This document shows, piece after piece, positions 7,701 to 10,040 of a stretch of DNA of 10,040 nt. This stretch comes from Bacteroidota bacterium (GTDB lineage Bacteria; Bacteroidota; Bacteroidia; NORP154). Where the stretch lies: assembly GCA_002401055.1 (NCBI GenBank), contig NVRZ01000010.1:1-10040 (forward strand), read 5' to 3'. Each line of letters opens with the position of its first letter. Within the stretch, counting starts at the first letter, position 1. The position numbers were made by a program, and so were the translations under genes. The notes beneath the pieces were generated by a model. It searched no databases and was not told the origin of the DNA. It was given only the letters and a program-made list of their open reading frames with translations.

Positions 7701-10040
7701 GGATGATGGAGATCAATTCGGTCGCTCAGTTACCTCCATTGGAGATTTAAATGGAGACAATATTATTGACTTGGTGGTTGGTGCTGATAAGGACGATGAT
7801 GGAGGAACTGACAAAGGAGCCGTATGGGTGTTATTTCTAAATGCAAATGGTACGGTAAATTCACATCAAAAAGTTAGCAGTACTCAAGGGGCATTTACTG
7901 GCGCATTGAGCAATGGCGATAACTTTGGAACTGAAGTTGCTTTAATAAATGATGTCAATGGTGATAACATTCCGGACATTGTTGTAGGAGCTTCATTTGA
8001 TGATGGTGGTGGAACTGACAGAGGAGCTGTGTGGATTCTATTTTTGGATACAAATGGCACAGTAAAAACGCATCAAAAGATTAGCAGTACCCAAGGAGGT
8101 TATACCGGTGGACTCAATAACGGGGATAATTTTGGTGCGGGTATTAGCGCTATAAACGATCTGGATGGAAATGGCGTTGATGACATATTAATAAGTTCAT
8201 TATATGATGATGATGGTGGTCCGAACAGGGGTGCAATACGACTATTGTATCTGGATAATTCGGGCAACGTTATAGCTCATATGAAGATTAGCAATACTCA
8301 GGGGAATTTCAATGGTGTTCTCGATGACTCTGATGCCTTCAGCTACAACCTTACTTCCCTTGGTGATTTAGACGGTGATGGCTTCACAGACATCGCAGTT
8401 GGTGCATTTGGAGACGACGACGGCGGAACAGATCGTGGGGCCGTTTGGATCTTATTTTTAGAAGACACTTGTGCTGCTCCTCCACCTCCTTGCCCTCAAG
8501 TTAAAAGTCACCAAAAAATCAGTGATATATCAGGTAATTTCACAGGGACACTTGTTGATTCAGACATCTTCGGTGCTGACATTGCGAATATTGGTGACCT
8601 GGATGGTGACGGTGTTGACGATTTAGCGGTTGGAGCTCAATATGATGGAGATGGTGGTACCTGGCATGGGGCCGTTTGGATTCTATTTATGAATACCGAT
8701 GGAACAGTTAAATCTCAACAAAAGATATCAGATACTCAGGGTAACTTTACTGGCACATTCACTTCAACCTGTACATTTGGTTCAGGAATAGCCCCTTTGG
8801 GTGACTTAGATGGGGATAGTGTACCGGATATTGCTGTCGGAGCCAGACGTGATAATGATGGGGGTACACGTAGGGGAGCTATTTGGATTTTGTTTTTAAA
8901 TACGGATGGTACAGTTAAATCTTATCAAAAAATCAGTTCTACACAAGGAAATTTTAGTGGTGGTCTGGCCAATGGAGATGAATTCGGTCGCTGCATTAGC
9001 TTATTAGGAGACTTAGATGGAGATAGCATCATCGATATTGTAGTAGGCGCCAATTACGATGATGATGGAGGCACGGATAAAGGAGCTGTGTGGGTTCTAT
9101 TTTTAAATGCAAACGGAACGGTAAAATCACAACAAAAAATTAGTAATACGCAAGGTGGATTTTCTGGCTTACTAGATAATAGCGACAGTTTTGGCATGGG
9201 GGTGGCCTCACTTGGTGATATTAATGGAGATAATATCCCTGATCTGGCTGTAGGTGCTCGAAGTGATGATGATGGCGGTACAGACAGAGGTGCCGTTTGG
9301 GTATTATTTATGAATATAAATGGAACAGTACAAGGCTATCAAAAGATAAGTAGTACACAAGGCGGATTTACAGGAATACTTAACAATAGTGATGGATTTG
9401 GATTTGGCATTTCTGCTGCTGGAGACTTGGATGGAAATGGGATAGGAGATTTGCTTGTAGGTACCATCCTTGGCGATGATGGCGGTACAGACAAGGGAGC
9501 AGTATGGGTTTTGTATTTGAATTCTACCGGAAGCGTTTCATCATACTTCAAGATAAGCGAAACAGCAGGTAATTTCACCGGAAGTTTAAGCGATGGAGAT
9601 TGGTTTGGGTATGCAGTTGCTGAAATTGGCGATTTGGATGGAGATGGCTATGGCGATATAGCAGTTGGTGCGATTTCTGACAACGATGGTGGAACTGATC
9701 GAGGTGCGGTTTGGATCTTGTTTCTGGAAGACACCTGCGCTATCCCACCTGCTTGCGATACCACTTTTACTTATAACGTAGAGGTATGTATCGATGGGAG
9801 GACGCTACTTCACGTAGATAGTACGGCCATGTGGTGGGAGCATTTATCTTATCTTCCTCCAGGTGATCACAATACCTGCGCGGGATTTGTAGCAGAAGTC
9901 AATGGAAATACGTGGGCTCCTTGGGACACAACATATATTTTACCTTATAACACCGATGGCTGTATCCTTTCAGACATGCTTGTTACCACGTGCTTTGAAA
10001 CTTGCAGCTTGATTCAGGCCCCTACCGCTGGCAATGGCTG
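4774..10040 (+). CDS. Giant secreted S8 subtilase with PKD, DNRLRE and twelve FG-GAP repeats (3' end outside window)
   Basis: At least 1755 codons are open to the window edge. TAA 4753-4755 is the nearest upstream in-frame stop, and ATG 4774 is the first start after it. Residues 1-32 are a signal peptide (FLTTILLLVC core, likely cut after SIA32). Residues 36-130 look like a subtilase prodomain ending FIEYAEKVPGY. The S8 catalytic domain (~140-445) has D167 in IAMVDDAI, H228 in THGTHCAG, oxyanion N319 in AAAGNSN and S383 in SGTSMACP. The usual D-S/T-G is D-D-A, but the triad is complete, so activity is expected. Then follow a PKD domain (450-529, TSWQWSFPGG and GTYDVTLIATN), an Ig-like stretch (530-615) and a DNRLRE domain (~629-808, LIEFDITQIP and WDENTVTWGSQP). 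Two blocks of six FG-GAP repeats (818-1233 and 1240-1655) and a Cys/Trp-containing module complete what is visible. Calcium-binding D-x-D-x-D-G loops recur in the repeats. A type IX sorting domain may lie beyond the window. The substrate is unknown; extracellular proteolysis with adhesion is inferred. Confidence 0.93.
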   Translation, partial: MNSLRKLFVTSSQACVLFLTTILLLVCNYSIASSSEEYISGQLFVKVNDSNTENLLYSGEEGSYPLVLSEIILNFQITSISRASKLDDPKLSRTYLIKFTDYDITQELIYDLSQLPFIEYAEKVPGYKFFYTPNDIHPNQWHIAKVLAEEAWDITTGNTNIVIAMVDDAILLSHEDLAPSIWVNPLEIPGNGIDDEPNGYIDDINGWDAADNDNDPNPLNPTNSYFTHGTHCAGIAAAKTDNNIGIASVGFNVSLMAVKIGADANSLLYGAFQGVEYAIAAGANIISMSWGGGSFSQTYQNLFDLAHNQGIVLIAAAGNSNTTIPMYPAAYNYIISVGATNSSDQKASFSNYGSTIDVMAPGQSIWSSLAGSSSSYGSMSGTSMACPLVSSLAALMLSWDPSLTPDELEDCLKSSCDNIDAQNPAYTGQIGAGRINAKEALLCLKAINADFTSNYVLICPGDTVQFTDLTNNNPTSWQWSFPGGFPSSSNLQNPYIIYGSAGTYDVTLIATNIDGSDTITRTAYVSVAVPTAVISGTMTIPAGFSANLRVDLTGNPNWSITYFDGTSNFAVNNITNTPYYITVTPADTTTYTLVSVNDNGCAGAVSGSSTVYVIQPGSGNDTICLILQPGPILGKDALIRALLGVSDGMNYGTYEYLNMHAWTNLGDEVWHRQLIEFDITQIPANSLILNAKLSLYSDPTSSIGNENLSGPNDCMIQRLTSAWDENTVTWGSQPTTTTVNQVAIPQIISKYQDHVADILALMQDMVNNPSTSHGLMIKLQTESYYRRMRFASSDNADSTKWPKLEICYVAPTSPTQPCIQVKSHQKISSTKGNFTGILADSDLFGADIENIGDLDGDGVDDLAVGAQYDDDGGSSNGAVWILFMNSNGTVKSQQKISELQGNFTGTFSLASRFGTAIAPLGDLNNDGIFDIAVGARGDDDGGSDRGAIWILFLDTNGSVKSHQKISDLAGNFGGILDDGDQFGRSVTSIGDLNGDNIIDLVVGADKDDDGGTDKGAVWVLFLNANGTVNSHQKVSSTQGAFTGALSNGDNFGTEVALINDVNGDNIPDIVVGASFDDGGGTDRGAVWILFLDTNGTVKTHQKISSTQGGYTGGLNNGDNFGAGISAINDLDGNGVDDILISSLYDDDGGPNRGAIRLLYLDNSGNVIAHMKISNTQGNFNGVLDDSDAFSYNLTSLGDLDGDGFTDIAVGAFGDDDGGTDRGAVWILFLEDTCAAPPPPCPQVKSHQKISDISGNFTGTLVDSDIFGADIANIGDLDGDGVDDLAVGAQYDGDGGTWHGAVWILFMNTDGTVKSQQKISDTQGNFTGTFTSTCTFGSGIAPLGDLDGDSVPDIAVGARRDNDGGTRRGAIWILFLNTDGTVKSYQKISSTQGNFSGGLANGDEFGRCISLLGDLDGDSIIDIVVGANYDDDGGTDKGAVWVLFLNANGTVKSQQKISNTQGGFSGLLDNSDSFGMGVASLGDINGDNIPDLAVGARSDDDGGTDRGAVWVLFMNINGTVQGYQKISSTQGGFTGILNNSDGFGFGISAAGDLDGNGIGDLLVGTILGDDGGTDKGAVWVLYLNSTGSVSSYFKISETAGNFTGSLSDGDWFGYAVAEIGDLDGDGYGDIAVGAISDNDGGTDRGAVWILFLEDTCAIPPACDTTFTYNVEVCIDGRTLLHVDSTAMWWEHLSYLPPGDHNTCAGFVAEVNGNTWAPWDTTYILPYNTDGCILSDMLVTTCFETCSLIQAPTAGNG
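7225..8472 (+). repeat. FG-GAP block A: six 207-base repeats
   Basis: Six repeats of exactly 207 bases (69 residues) start, counting from the Q of QKIS or its equivalent, at 7246, 7453, 7660, 7867, 8074 and 8281. Each reads K-I-S, a G-N-F-x-G segment, an F-G pair, G-D-L-D-G-D-G, V-G-A, D-D-D-G-G and G-A-V-W-I-L-F-L, the FG-GAP/integrin-alpha blade pattern with a calcium-type Asp loop. Repeat 2 (GDLNNDGIFD) and repeat 4 (NDVNGDNIPD) have altered loops, and repeat 5 has ISSLYDDD where V-G-A is usual. The block opens with C-x-QVKSHQKIS and closes with LEDTC, followed by a Pro-rich linker (AAPPPP). Confidence 0.93.
8491..9738 (+). repeat. FG-GAP block B: en bloc copy of block A
   Basis: Six further 207-base repeats begin at 8512, 8719, 8926, 9133, 9340 and 9547. 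Each checked landmark is exactly 1266 bases (422 codons) after its partner in block A: the opening Cys, the starts of all six repeats and the closing LEDTC. Private features of single repeats are shared across blocks: ILFM in repeat 1, the unusual FTGTF and IAPLGDL in repeat 2, DKGAVWVLFLNANGTV in repeat 3, NGDNIPD in repeat 4, LYL in place of LFL and loss of the QKIS Gln after repeat 5, and LEDTCA after repeat 6. Many third-codon differences show the copy is not very recent. Confidence 0.92.
9736..10040 (+). other. Cys/Trp-containing module after the propellers (partial)
   Basis: Residues 1655 to the edge follow the last FG-GAP repeat and are not FG-GAP-like. The stretch runs CAIPPACDTTFTYNVEVCID, then TAMWWEHLSYLPPGDHNTC, GNTWAPWD and TDGCILSD, ending in CFETC near the edge. 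Regular aromatic residues and several cysteines suggest a compact beta domain with disulfides. The pattern of an I-D-G-R start, a W-x-H core, a P-G-x-H turn and a late W-x-P-W resembles a module I have seen at the ends of multidomain Bacteroidota exoproteins, but I cannot name it. No function is assigned. Confidence 0.5.

Noticed and set aside
7225..9738. CRISPR-like or tandem DNA repeat array
   Set aside because: The 207-base periodicity keeps an open frame throughout and varies at third positions, so it is a protein repeat.

Overview
Most of the window looks like an uncultured member of the Bacteroidota. It is AT-rich, has weak or absent Shine-Dalgarno sequences and carries a DUF4783-type secreted protein next to nadC. 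It ends in a very large secreted subtilase with PKD, DNRLRE and FG-GAP domains, a style common in Bacteroidota with type IX secretion. All genes lie on the + strand.

The first ~400 bases do not fit. They are 53-58% G+C in the 60-base lines I counted (1-60, 241-420), against 28-37% in the counted lines just after (421-480, 841-960). They encode the last residues of SecE (stop at 69-71), a 106-base spacer and the first ~70 residues of a housekeeping NusG. At about 388-405 the NusG frame runs, without a stop, into a group 4-type glycosyltransferase that lacks its own N-terminus. The simplest reading is an assembly chimera between a secE-nusG operon of another organism (non-Bacteroidota, possibly Chloroflexota) and a Bacteroidota polysaccharide cluster. 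A genuine NusG-glycosyltransferase fusion is much less likely but can be tested.

400-3294 is the end of a surface-polysaccharide cluster: glycosyltransferase, Zn-ribbon class I methyltransferase and RmlD-like sugar-nucleotide reductase, closely spaced and probably cotranscribed. 3398-4680 holds a small exported DUF4783 protein and nadC (NAD synthesis), possibly with their own promoter near 3336.

4774 to the window end is one open gene of at least 1755 codons. In order it encodes a signal peptide, prodomain, S8 subtilase with an intact D167/H228/S383 triad, PKD domain, Ig-like stretch, DNRLRE domain, two six-repeat FG-GAP blocks and a Cys/Trp-containing module cut by the window edge. All twelve FG-GAP repeats have a 69-residue period. 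The two blocks align repeat for repeat at a constant offset of 1266 bases, so the second is an en bloc copy of the first. This is the most striking real structure here. I saw no tRNA, rRNA, CRISPR array, insertion sequence or phage gene.
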